Positions 53,782 to 64,000 of a DNA stretch of 64,000 bases are shown piece by piece. Source of the DNA: Clarireedia homoeocarpa. Taxonomy: Eukaryota > Ascomycota > Leotiomycetes > Helotiales > Rutstroemiaceae. How positions within the stretch are numbered: the first letter of the stretch is position 1; each line of letters opens with the position of its first letter. The translations under genes were made by a program, and so were the position numbers. The stretch is taken from the NCBI GenBank assembly GCA_001465935.1, contig LNKV01000025.1, positions 887,609 through 951,608 of the forward strand, read 5' to 3'. The notes below the pieces were generated by a model. It had not been told where the DNA came from, did not search any database, and saw only the letters and a program-made list of their open reading frames with translations.

Positions 53782-56700
53782 CTCGCGGAAATTGTTGCTT
53801 TCCAGGATCGTCCTTGGGAGATATCCGAGATGCTTCACGGCTGTCAATTATGCGAGAACTGACCACCATACAGAGTATAACGTCCTCCGTGCGCTGGCAG
53901 TCATATGCGAGTGATTGAGACAGTCAATCCGACGATTGTGAAGATCGAGTGAACGCGTCCAATTATGAGAAGCTCGAAGGCACCTTCCTTGCAAGGTGAG
54001 AGCCTGAAAATAGTAGCAAGGCTGGGGCTTGGCCTCACATGGGTTGTACAGACAGATTGTGCTTAGTCAGCTGCCGTCTTTCCGCAAGGGCCCCCTTGGT
54101 ATAAATTTGGCAGCATAATTTTAATTCGTTTATGCTCGATGCAAAGCATCATAACGGCGCATGAATTGGGCTTATGGAGGGGCTTCTAGATTATTCAGAA
54201 GAATCTCACTCACTGTGTTGCATGAATATCAGCTCTATGATAGGGCTAGACATTTCAGCAAACCTTCATGGAACGGCGTTGCTGCGAATGGACAGCAGTT
54301 CGATAAGTAGGAGAGGAGTGCGGAATGGGCACTTCTTGATTGGTCCCCTATCTTCTGAGATCTGCTATGCTCCAGACCCACTCGCATCTTCTAGTGCAAC
54401 AGCGAGCTGTCGGCCAGGCCCATCTCCTTGGCTCGTTTTGAGTTGAAAGGTAATGTGGCTTATCCGACGTGCACAGCCAGATGGCCAGCATTCGAACATG
54501 GGAATATCAATCCAGATTGAGGTCGATATTGGTACAGTCTAGAATGCTACAACCAGCCAAGCCAAGCCCTCCACTCAAATCTCATTTTTTCCCATGGAAT
54601 CGAGCTGAAGCAAAAGACTTGACAGATATCAATAGCTTACCCCCCACCCCACCTTGGACACTGGTCTTGCTTGGCCTGCAATAGCCTCCCTAACTATCAC
54701 CATCCGGGCAGAAGTGCCACTCCTAAGCGCAAAGGGACGATCTGGTGATCCGCGATTTGCTACTAGCAGCCGGTTCCTTTGGAAACGTGTGAAGCCCATA
54801 GTATTCTGTCCCATGGTACGCGTACTTGGTACTCTGTATAGCATCGGCACAGACCGTTTTGCCAGATGTTGCGGGGATAGCCTTAGATGATCTCAATTTC
54901 TCCAAGCGAGGCATCAGGTCTCCTGGTCTTGAGTCTTGCCGACCCTTTCGCCGGTTGCCGGATGTCAGTTGTCGTTTGTCGTTTGTCGTTTGTCATTCGT
55001 CATTCGTCATTCGTCATCCGTCATTCGTCATCCGTCATTCGTCGTTGATGTGAATATCGACTCTCTCAACTCCCTAAAGACGGGCGAAATATTCTCATAC
55101 CCTCATCCATAACCCCCATAACGTTCGATAGTCGGATGAATCAGCAATGTGGTATTGACATTTGTTCATGGGAGGGGAGAGTACTTGGAGGTGGGACCTT
55201 CAATGGCAAGGGTGGCGGCAAAAGCGACGGGCTTTGCATGATTTTGCTGTACCATCGAAGGCTTGGATAAAAAGGGAAGAAGAGTTTGCAAGGGTTCCCC
55301 AACTCTTAAGCAGCTTCCTTGTTCGGATCAGGGACCCTTAAAAATTTGGGTGCAAGATATATTTCGACTTTTCTACTGTATGCAAACTTTGGACCGGAGG
55401 AAAGAATGCTCGACACAGTAAAGGAAGAAGACGTACTTGGTAGTAGCTGAATGACTTGAATTTGAAATACGAAATCCTATAATCAATAGTCAATGATTCC
55501 AAAAAAAGTGACAAGAAGGGAAAGTGTGATTGGAGAGAATGGCTCAGCTCGAAGCCTCAACCGAAGCCCAGGACCATTCAACATCTACAATCTGAATCTG
55601 GGTATCATAAGAAAAAGAAAGAAAAGCGGAAGAAGCCTTTCCTCTTTCCCTTTCCTCCCTCGACCTTCATCATACCTACCCAAGAGCACATATAACCAAC
55701 CGACATCACGACATCAACAAACAAATCTTTGCCGTTCACCTATTCTGTTACTTGTCTACTCTTCGTATAGAGTACCATTCCTATACGGCATCGACAGCGA
55801 CATCAGCATAGTTCTACCTACCTACCCTATCTCACCTTACCTGCCGACCCATCAACAGCCTCTCAAAGTTCTCGACTGGGGAAGAAGGACAGAAGCTCAC
55901 CATCACTGCCAATAGTCAACTCAACACGCACGAAAAGGACGACCAGTAATCTTTGCAGTTTGGATAACGCGGAACAGCGCTCCTCATTCGATTGTCTACA
56001 AACTACATGCGCGATTCGAATTCATTCCCAGCAACCAGCCTCCTTAGAATACCAAAGTATCGGATATTAGGAGGAGGAGGTTTGGACATAGCAGGATTAG
56101 GATAAATGACGGATTAAAGGACGATCCTTTCTCTGTCTCCCCGCTTTTACGCTTTTTGCCCCAATCGCCCCCCGGTGCAGGTGGAATCCCGAAAAGCTCA
56201 GTCACTGTTCGAGAGGAATCACAGAGAGCTAGCTGGGCGTCCTTTTCGTCATCAACATACTACACCACTTGCCATCCAGTATTTGAACATCCATCATCAA
56301 CACCTCATTAGTCCTTCATTTGCGGACCGCAGACGGCCTGTTTACTTCGTCCACCATCGATTCAAGTCATCAATTCCAGCCATCAATTCCACCTCCTGAG
56401 CGAATTCCTGGCATTTCGCATTTTCCAGGTTCGAATCGTACGTGCCGTCCCTTTCTTTGATTACACATGCCAAGCAATCAAAAGCGAGCCACAATTCCGA
56501 CCTAGGTAAACCCGAAGATCGTCGAAAAAAGTTGGAGTCGAATCCACAATCATCAACGCATCCCTCGAATCACAATCCATCGTTCCCCTCGACTTATATC
56601 CGACCTGGACTATCAAAAAGGGGAAGAAACGGGGATTTTAAGATTGTGATTATTGTGCATTTTCCCTATCTGAGGTCTTGCATCGCATCACATCGCATCG

Positions 56701-57614
56701 CATACGGGTACTCTTCGCCTCCTTCGATCGCTCTCTTCTACACGGGGTGAGAAGGATTATTTTGTGAATCACTTATCACGATTTCTAAGACCTAAACCGT
56801 TCCGCACTTCTGCAGACAGAACAACAATTGGGATTGGATAAGCAACGCACGCGTTCTCGGGGCCAAATTAATTCCCAATTCCAATCTCAATCTGACCATC
56901 TCCACAGGAGTCTCTGGTCCTACAAAGTACCCAGCCCCAGCCAGACGCCCAAAAACCCAGAGACCCCAGAGGCCCAAATAATTTAGTACCTTGACATCGC
57001 GGAAGCCCAGGTTCACTACTGTCGTGTTTAACAGCTCAGGTGCACCCGTACCCAGGTATTTATCATCTACTTTTCCGACACGAAGGACAAATCCAAGTCA
57101 TTTGTTTAGAAAGAGGAGACCCAAGGACACCCAAGAGGACCACAAGATCAACAAAAAACGAAACCCCCATCTGCATAGGTTCCCATCCATTCATTGTTGG
57201 AGCAGCCAGTCAACGTTCTAAACATTCACTCCACACCAAGGTTACCAATCTGCCAATCTGCCAATCTGCCAACCTAATTATTCTGAAAAAAGGTCCCCTA
57301 GCTTTCAACCCTCATACCCTACCTATACTTGCTCTCTTTCTCTCTTTTACACCTTCCACCCTTACCTTATCTTACGTCCTTCTCATTCAACCCTCGAAAC
57401 TCTTCCTCTTCCTTTCATCAAAAGAGAAGATTAAGAATCCAGGGCGTCCTTTTGAAGGAACGGAAACCAAATTTTATTCCCTCACTCCGACGAATAGCGA
57501 CTAGAGAAATTCAAAACACTCCCTCACCACATTCCTTGGTCAACTCTCAATTCACCACAACCTTGGATTATCACAAATAATTTAATCCTAGGATCCAGCG
57601 TCATCACCGTCAAT
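53782..57614. other. 3.8-kb divergent intergenic region between MED31 and PAL1
   Basis: No convincing gene. A 77-bp heptamer array lies at 54971-55047. From about 55480 onward the sequence is pyrimidine-rich and is probably a long PAL1 promoter and leader. Short frames here are driven by that bias. Confidence 0.55.
54971..55047. repeat. Heptamer tandem array, 11 units
   Basis: Eleven exact-register 7-bp units: three GTCGTTT, then a mix of GTCATTC (five) and GTCATCC (two), then one GTCGTTG. The variants are arranged in blocks and alternation, which suggests slippage plus local conversion. Confidence 0.95.
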
Positions 57615-59483
57615 ATGTCGTTAAGTTCTATCCAACCACACGAAGGTCAGTTCAACTTCCTGTAATCTATGCGCCGCGAAGCCTGCGACGTCAAATCTCA
57701 TATCCCCACTTATCGCGGTTGGGACGTATCAAGTTTGGACGTTCAGCGTTTCAGTATTTCATTTATCCCTCTATCATTGGCATGCAGGAACCCGCAGACT
57801 GACCTTGGGGAATCTTGTTTTTCGTATTAGGCAATCGATCGCCTTCGCTCTCAATCAGTCTATCTTCGAACAACCCCTTTCGGAATCGAGCTGCCTCTCC
57901 AGCCATGTCCTCTTCTACCCAGCGTTCCCCCCAAGATCCTCCTCCAAGACCTACGTCTCGAAATCCATTCCTCGACTCTCCTGTCACTACTACAGCTGCA
58001 CCACCAGCTAATATGGCTTTTGCCCGAAAATCCCCAACTGCATCAGGACCTGCTTTGACCGGAAATGCAGCAGAATTATTTGTACGTCATCTTTACTTCA
58101 ATGTTTTTTCTTTCCATGTATTCGTTGATTGCAGCCTCGTACCCGGCTACGTGATTGATTCTTCATTTGAAAATTAAAACGAAAACAAGCAGCTACTAAC
58201 CCTGAAAACTAGGACGAGCTCACAATCTCAGACAAACCAGCCCCAGTCCCAAATCGAAACAATAAACCCCCACCACCACCACGATCAATTTCCGAACGAA
58301 CCCAACCACCAATTTATGGAAGTTTGCGGGAAAATGTCAGACCTGGTGGCCACCGACCGAACCGATCTCGAGACGAAGAGGGAATGCGTGCGAGAAAGGC
58401 CAAACAAACACTAGAATTGGATATCTTCGCAGACCCCAACGAGAGTCCCAAACCAAGAGCAAGACGCAATTCCGACACATCTATCGTTGGAAGCAAATTG
58501 CTTGATCCAGAGGATGAGCGCCGACGTCTAGAGAGAGAAAAGAGACACCGCCGACGTGAGAAGGACAGAAAACCCAAGAATCCTCTTGATATCATCGATC
58601 AACTTGATGCGACTAGTATTTTCGGAACTGGAGGTGAGTTTTCCAAGATTTTAAAGCTGGAAGTCAATACTGATTATACACAGCTTTCCATCATGATGGA
58701 CCATTCGATGCGTGCAACCCCAGTCGTAACAGAAAAGGAAGTCGACGTGCACCTATGCAAGCCTTTGCCATCGATTCGCAGAACAATACTCTTGGAGGTG
58801 GAGGACCACTAAATGCAAAGCCTGATCATGCTTTGTTTATGGGTAATGGTGACATAGAAGCTTTCACTGAATTTTCTCGAGGAGGGGACACTGACGCATA
58901 CGGTATGGATCGTCGGCCGGGAGCTCCTCGCACAGAATTAAACATCCAAAGTGCTTACAGTCGTGTCGAGCCGGTTCATGGAGAGGAATCTATGGGACTT
59001 GGAACCTCGACATTCTTGGAGGGAGCTCCAGCTTCTCGAACTGCTATTCAAAATCAACCTAGTTCGATGGATGGCGGTTTGTCGCGTAAGAAGTCTTTAG
59101 CACAGAAGATTCGAGGAATCAATAGCCGACGTGACTACGGTCCTTCTGGGCGAGTGACAAGTCCTGATGGCTCATTCCCTTCTCCTGAGAGCTATACGCC
59201 TGGTGGAAGCAGAGTCAACGACGCCAACCCTTTCTTCAGCGAGTTCAGTAAAGGAGACGATACTATCAAAGAGGAGAGCATCGTCCAACCGTCACGGCCC
59301 CAGCATAGCCGAGCACCTTCTAGCCCACCAGGAATTGAACGTCGAGTTACTAGTGATGGAAGTGGGGAGTCAACAAAAGGACAAGCATCTGGTGGATTCT
59401 TATCAAGAGTCAAGAGTTTAAAGGGAGGGCCAAGAAAGCCAAGAACTGAGAGCAAACCACTGCCAACACCACAACTGCTTTAA
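57615..59483 (+). CDS. PAL1: Pal1 family cell-morphology protein
   Basis: Exons 57615-57645, 57831-58081, 58213-58633 and 58684-59483 give 500 residues. The small first exon (MSLSSIQPHEG) joins in phase to NRSPSLSISLSSNNPFRNR. This is preferred over the Met at 57905 because it recovers an NPF motif typical of Pal1 N-termini. NPF motifs, which bind EH domains of endocytic proteins, are at residues 25-27 and 55-57, with another near 440. The Pal1 core runs from LDIFADPNESPKPRARRNSD to KNPLDIIDQLDATSIFGTG and, over the last intron, FHHDGPFDACNPSRNRKGSRRAPMQAF. The C-terminal third is Ser/Pro-rich and disordered with a basic end. In fission yeast Pal1 localises to growth sites and keeps cells cylindrical; budding yeast homologues join early endocytic sites. 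Confidence 0.92.
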
Positions 59484-60497
59484 GCAATCTATCGAGCCTG
59501 TTATTTGATTTGGTTTAGTTCGATTAGGCGCAACGTGGGAAAAGGAAATAATAAAACATGGCGAATGAGATTTTTGATTCAAGGCCTATCAAATGAAGCT
59601 TCATGTCACCCATTTCTTGTATCCTCGACGCTTTTGACTTGCGATTGCATGTCTTCTTAGTACTCGCGGCTGTTGAAGAAAGTGCACAATGTTGGATAAA
59701 AGGGGAGGAGCGAGAAAGGAAGCTAGCTTTCCCTAGACTTAGTTTTCACTTTTTCATTTTCCTTTCGACTTCTTTCACTCTCTTTGCTTGAAATGAAAGA
59801 ACATCAAGACTTCTTTTTCTTGATTTTTCTTCTTGGTTTGTCGTTTTGCTCTTCTCCTTGTGTTCTAATTGTAATCGTCATAACTTGTGTATTTGTTTAC
59901 AATTTGATTGATTGAATTGCGTGCTAAGTTTGATGGTTTGGTTTGAGGGACTTTTTTTTTGTATGGTAATTGGAGGGAGGCGTTTCGGATGGAGGCGCAA
60001 AGAGGTTTTGGGAGATGGGTGGATGAAATAGGGAGGAAGGGGTACGGGGGATGTGGTGGTAGAGTAGATGATTGAGGGATTGGTTTTCTTGTAATGGCTT
60101 GATGTGTGTGATGCGATGCGATGAGATGTGATGTTGATGGATGGCCGATGGTTGATGCAAGATGAAAGCAGGAGGAAGGGAGGGATAGCTCGTAGGAGAG
60201 TTAAATTGAGTCGTATTGGAGTCGAGATGAGATGAGTGGGCTCTGTATTGTAAACAGAGAGACAGACAGACAGATACATACATACAGACGAAGCGGTGGG
60301 GTTGGGTGGGGAATTGATCAGCTGGACTCCAAATGGAATGGGTATTGGGATGGATCGATATAACACATGAGCAAGGAGGCAAATAGGAAATGGAAATTGG
60401 GAAAGGGTGGGCAAGGGAGATAGAATAGGAAACTAAAGACAGAAAAGAATATAAGTTATATGGGCAAGTTTGGGTTCTGTGCAAGTACAGTTTTATG

Positions 60498-60550
60498 GAG
60501 TGAGTGAGTGAGTGAGTGAGTGAGTGAGTGAGTGAGTGAGTGAGTGAGTG
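60498..60550. repeat. Microsatellite (GAGT)13
   Basis: Thirteen exact GAGT units, the longest perfect tetramer array in the window. Confidence 0.95.
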
Positions 60551-60897
60551 ATAACTTGGGCGAAGAAGGAGAGAGGAATAGGGGGGGGTGAGTCATGTTC
60601 TTTGTCAATGTTTTATTTTTATTTTTTTTTTATTTTTTTTATTTTAGTCTCATTTATTTACCAACTTATACTGTCTGCTCTCAAGAATGCTTTCGATTGT
60701 TTCCCATATGCGGTTTGGATTGTCGTAGTTATAAGGTAAGGTAATCTTGATTAATATAATGAAGGTCATGTATGTATGTAACACTGTTATAACATAACAT
60801 GGTACTCAGAACTGCAGAAAGAAAGAAGAAGAAGAATGGGGGTTTATGTATTTATTAATTCATATATATTTTCTTCGCGTGCTGGAGCATCTTTGTC

Positions 60898-60920
60898 GCT
60901 CTCTCTCTCTCTCTCTCTCT
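60898..60920. repeat. Microsatellite (CT)11
   Basis: An uninterrupted CT run, followed 40 bp later by a short ACAC run. Confidence 0.9.
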
Positions 60921-61613
60921 TTGTATTCTCTGTGTGTGTTATTATGTACATTTATGTATGCACACACACATATGCATACACATCATTAATATATCTATTA
61001 TTCATTCATCCATTTTATGTATCCACTTTCATGGGAGTGGAAATCGTAGTGTCTTCTGTTATGCGGTATGCTATCATGGTTTTGTATGCTATTCCGCTTC
61101 ACTTCGTTCCGTCACGTCTTTTTTTTGTCTCGCGGAATGAGTATGGTGGGTTTCATTCGCTTGTTTGTTGGCCATCCTCATGGTTTTTGGCTACCCTCGA
61201 GGGGTGCTTGTAGTGTAGGGTGATTGTGACGTGGTGTGATGAGGGAGGGAATGACTCGTTGAGATCCCATTGCTTGAATGTTGTTTGGGGTATTCGTGTA
61301 TTTGTTCGTCGTTTCACCTGTAAATCGACGTGTGTACGAGTAGTTGAGTCGGTCCACGGTGGAATGGTGAGTTGAAGTTAGGTAGGTAGCGTCTATCGAA
61401 TCTGCGTGGTACATTCAGAGGGAATGTTCTCCGAGTGTTCGGATGGTTTGGCTCGCCTCCTTTTTTTTTTCAAAGGGGCTGAAGGACAGGTTGGATCTAT
61501 CACTGTCCGCTCGCATATTGAACCCCGTGACCACCACTCGAAGCTCATCCATATCCTTTCCGCACATTCTCCCCATAACACGACACTCATAATCCATCTC
61601 CCTCCCCACCTTA

Positions 61614-63924
61614 TCACATCCCTACCACCGCCTTAACCCAGCCTAAAAGGTCATCCCACCCCTTTTCCAACATCCCCAAGATCCCCCTTACTTCCCGATC
61701 CACCGTATCGCCCACCCACCAGAACAGCGGGTCCTCCCGCAACGTCAAACATTTTGCAAGCGCAAAGTAGTGCGCGAAGATGATCAGAGCGCGGGGCTCT
61801 TTCGCTTCGATTAGATCGATGAAATTCTTGGGGACCTGGAGTCCGAAAGCGGTGAAGCGGCGCGCGGTTGCAAGGGGGTGTTCGGGTGCGATTGGCGGGT
61901 AGGGGTAGGGGTATGCGGGACGGTGGGATTGGGATTGAGATTGCGATAGAGGAGAGGTAGCGGAGGGTTGTGTGGTAATGGGGGAAGAGGGGTAGTGTGG
62001 GAAGTGGTGGGTCCAGACAGTGGAGGAGGAGGAGGACGAGTGTGAAGAGGAAGGGGGACAGGGAGCGTAGGATGGATAGTGAGATGTTGTTGTTGGGGAA
62101 GAAGTCATGACGTGGTGGATGGAGCCGAGGTAGGTGAGTGCGGCTTGATAGGCGATGAGATGGGAGGGAGGAATAGACGGATGTGGAAGGGACATGCTGT
62201 GGATAGGGAGAGTGTGGGTGTGGTGTTGAAATTGCGGCGAGTAAGTTGATGTAGCAGGAGATGATGTAGGTGGCGATGCCATCGATGATGAGGGTGAAGG
62301 ATGTGGTGATGGGAGAGAAGATGTGGTAGATGCAGCAGAAGAATCTGGCGGCGGATGTGAGAGGATGGCAGCGAAATTAGCGTAATTAGATGGTCGGTTT
62401 AATTCCTCGGGTCTGGTTAGCGCCGGTTTGGTCCGTAATAAAGCCATGGCTTTGGCTTCAGGATTGTGTTTGATTAGGCCTAAAGCAACGTGGAAGACGG
62501 ATGCAGTGCCGCGGGCCATTTGTAACCAATGCATGGGAAGGGTATATGGTTTCAACGGACGAATCTGCAAGCTTGAGAATGCATCATTGAGGATGAGTAT
62601 CGAGGCAAAGCAAACTGCATCAGCAGAGTCTTTATTTAACGCAGCTACCGCCTTTTGGTGTTCGCGTAGAGCTAAACCGAGATAGTGTTGTCGCGCCGAT
62701 TGCATTTCGGAATTAGATGGATCGGCAACTATGTGTTGAAGAGCGGAGATGGCAAACATAGCGTAGAGAAGATTCGGTGCACCGAAAGCAAGTTTAGGTA
62801 CTTCGACAGACCAGAGTTGGCGCGTCTCTTCGGTATGGCAGCCGGGAAAGGTGATAGATGTGCTGACAATGTAATTTTGGAGAAGACGGAGTTCCAGCAT
62901 GCGCCGGTTTTTGGACTCGGGTATATCTTCGTAGTAGTTGGGGGTGATGGTGGGTGGGATTCCATCTTGGCCTGTTCGGGGTTGGTGAAAAGAGGTGCTG
63001 CTTAGATCTTCGATGAGGGCGTGAACACTGATCCTTTCCTGTGGCGAAGAGCTATTGGTGGTGTTGATTTTGAGGCCTTGTTCTGCGGTGGGAGGTGGAG
63101 GTTTGAGATATACACATTCCAGTCGATGTCGGATGCAGTTGTTACATATGGGTCTTGTTTCGTCACACTGTCTAGAATTAGCAGGAACGTCGACAGCGAC
63201 GACGACGACGACGACGACGATGAGGAGGAGGATGATGAGGATGGTGATAGTTTTAATGGTGTAACAATGATGTGCATTTAGCATCAGTAGATTGAACACT
63301 AGTCCTATCAATGTATGTAATGTATATATCACCCAACTAGCAATTGGACAAGCGCAGAACCCCTAATTCCAAAAGCCGTTCAAATAAGAATCTGACGAGG
63401 AAACTATCCTCATGCATGTCACTCTTATACACACGTCAGGTCAAGTACGAGCCATGTTTCGCAAAATAGAATGAGCAGACCAAGAACAAACTCCCCCCGG
63501 AGGTCCGAAATACGTGAAACAACAAAACGCTCTGTGCGCATACCCGTCACCAACAAAATGGGCGTTGGGCGCAATAAAGCAATTGTCAAACCTCCACACA
63601 TATTACTGATGACAGGAATGTCACATATAAAATCCGAATACATACTTTAACCCTCCTCGCTTTGCATCTTTGACAACCATTCCGCGACTTCTTATGATAT
63701 AACCTCGGGGCCTTCACTTTTTTCTGCTGTTGTTGGTCCTGCGCCGGTTGGTCCGAAACCGTCGCATTCGCATTTGCATTTGCGTTCAAATTGGTCCGAG
63801 AAGGCGTCCTTCGACACGAATGCGACGACGTGGAAGATGGCGTTGGTGTCGGATATCCAACTTCTAGGTTATTATTGTTCGCATTATCGCTATTCGGATT
63901 CTGGCCATCCATGTTGCGGTCCAT
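61614..63924 (-). CDS. Zn2Cys6 fungal transcription factor
   Basis: Two exons on the minus strand: 63924-63646 and 63167-61614, giving 610 residues. A disordered Asn/Ser/Gln-rich start and a basic stretch (KKVKAPRLYHKKSRNG) lead into the binuclear zinc cluster: C84-x2-C87-x6-C94-x6-C101-x2-C104-x6-C111. The intron falls between RRVK and the third Cys, a common position in this family. The C-terminal part has the helical middle-homology style (LELRLLQNYIVSTSITFPG, LLYAMFAISALQHI), with a Ser/Pro/His-rich low-complexity region (about residues 390-520). It ends with FALAKCLTLREDPLFWWVGD. The arrangement resembles the sterol-uptake-control (Upc2-like) group of Zn2Cys6 proteins, but target genes are unknown. 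The 478-nt intron is long for this genome and contains a GAC repeat. Confidence 0.88.
63197..63220. repeat. Microsatellite (GAC)n inside the Zn2Cys6 intron
   Basis: About eight CGA/GAC units followed by GAGGAG repeats, starting 30 nt from the intron's 3' end. On the gene strand it reads (GTC)n, poly-Val if the intron were retained. Confidence 0.9.
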
Positions 63925-64000
63925 GATTGCGCGCTGCGCTGCGGTGGAATATGTGCGCAGGCAGGTTGGTCTACTAGACGTATGTAACCTTACAGACAGA

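Larger units (their letters stand above)
59484..61613. other. Convergent intergenic region with microsatellites
   Basis: About 2.1 kb between the PAL1 stop and the stop of the Zn2Cys6 gene. It holds (GAGT)n, (CT)n and ACAC-rich stretches. I see no gene. Confidence 0.6.

Noticed and set aside
55493..57580. Several plus-strand frames of 75-154 codons ahead of PAL1
   Set aside because: They lie in a pyrimidine-rich leader, overlap in different frames, and have Ser/Pro/Leu/His composition typical of such leaders.
59878..60484. Two overlapping minus-strand frames of 178 and 186 codons downstream of PAL1
   Set aside because: Composition is Ser/His/Pro/Ile-rich from GGAT/GATG low-complexity DNA; both frames are open at once, as expected from base bias, and no domain is visible.
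1..64000. Search for a secondary-metabolite cluster, transposon with terminal repeats, or CRISPR-like array
   Set aside because: No backbone synthase, transposase, reverse transcriptase, long terminal repeats or spaced direct repeats were seen; the repeats present are contiguous microsatellites or minisatellites.

Overview
The window is nuclear DNA of a filamentous ascomycete. The genes carry short GT-AG introns (about 50-480 nt) with CTAAC/CTGAC-type branch sites, the intergenic stretches are long and full of microsatellites, and the recognisable proteins are typical of filamentous fungi (Mic19, GlkA-type glucokinase, Pal1, fungal Hsp70-like, GPI-anchored thaumatin-like, Zn2Cys6 regulator). 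Protein style points to Leotiomycetes, perhaps the Botrytis/Sclerotinia group; that placement is inference. I found no rRNA, tRNA, CRISPR array, complete transposon or secondary-metabolite cluster.

Layout: 1-90 is the 3' tail of a plus-strand gene, followed by MIC19 (minus, 430-1084), a ferric reductase (plus, 4202-6046), LEU4 2-isopropylmalate synthase (plus, 7298-9352), KAP95 importin beta (plus, 10367-13395) and a PRISE-like reductase with a one-base frame error (plus, 15208-17384). Next come a disordered basic protein (minus, 18309-19172), EGD1/NAC-beta with a problematic 5' splice and a one-base frame error (plus, 21646-22457), a coiled-coil gene with a downstream CCHC zinc-knuckle frame interrupted by TAG (plus, 24462-26528), TRM44 (minus, 27160-28644) and RPL24 (plus, 29132-29864). 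The second half holds a thaumatin-like GPI protein (minus, 31332-32682), an Hsp70-like protein (minus, 34463-36850), glucokinase (plus, 42174-43951), a Rad51-paralogue-like protein (plus, 46319-48051), a frameshifted HET-associated fragment (plus, 48705-49234), a YAR1-like ankyrin protein (minus, 50399-51275), RPC11 (plus, 52046-52679), MED31 (minus, 53092-53781), PAL1 (plus, 57615-59483) and a Zn2Cys6 factor (minus, 61614-63924).

The genes do not form a pathway. Most are housekeeping functions: mitochondrial cristae, leucine synthesis, nuclear import, translation, tRNA modification, Pol II/Pol III transcription, glycolysis and morphogenesis. The long gaps (notably 1085-4201, 36851-42173 and 53782-57614) show no convincing genes; they hold pyrimidine-rich leaders, probable leader introns and simple repeats.

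I did not find a clear new multi-gene system. The observations most worth a second look are the EGD1 5' splicing puzzle (possible 1-nt exon plus an extra A), the coiled-coil/zinc-knuckle locus with an in-frame TAG, the HET-like remnant, and two one-base insertions in short homopolymers, which may be assembly errors or real lesions.
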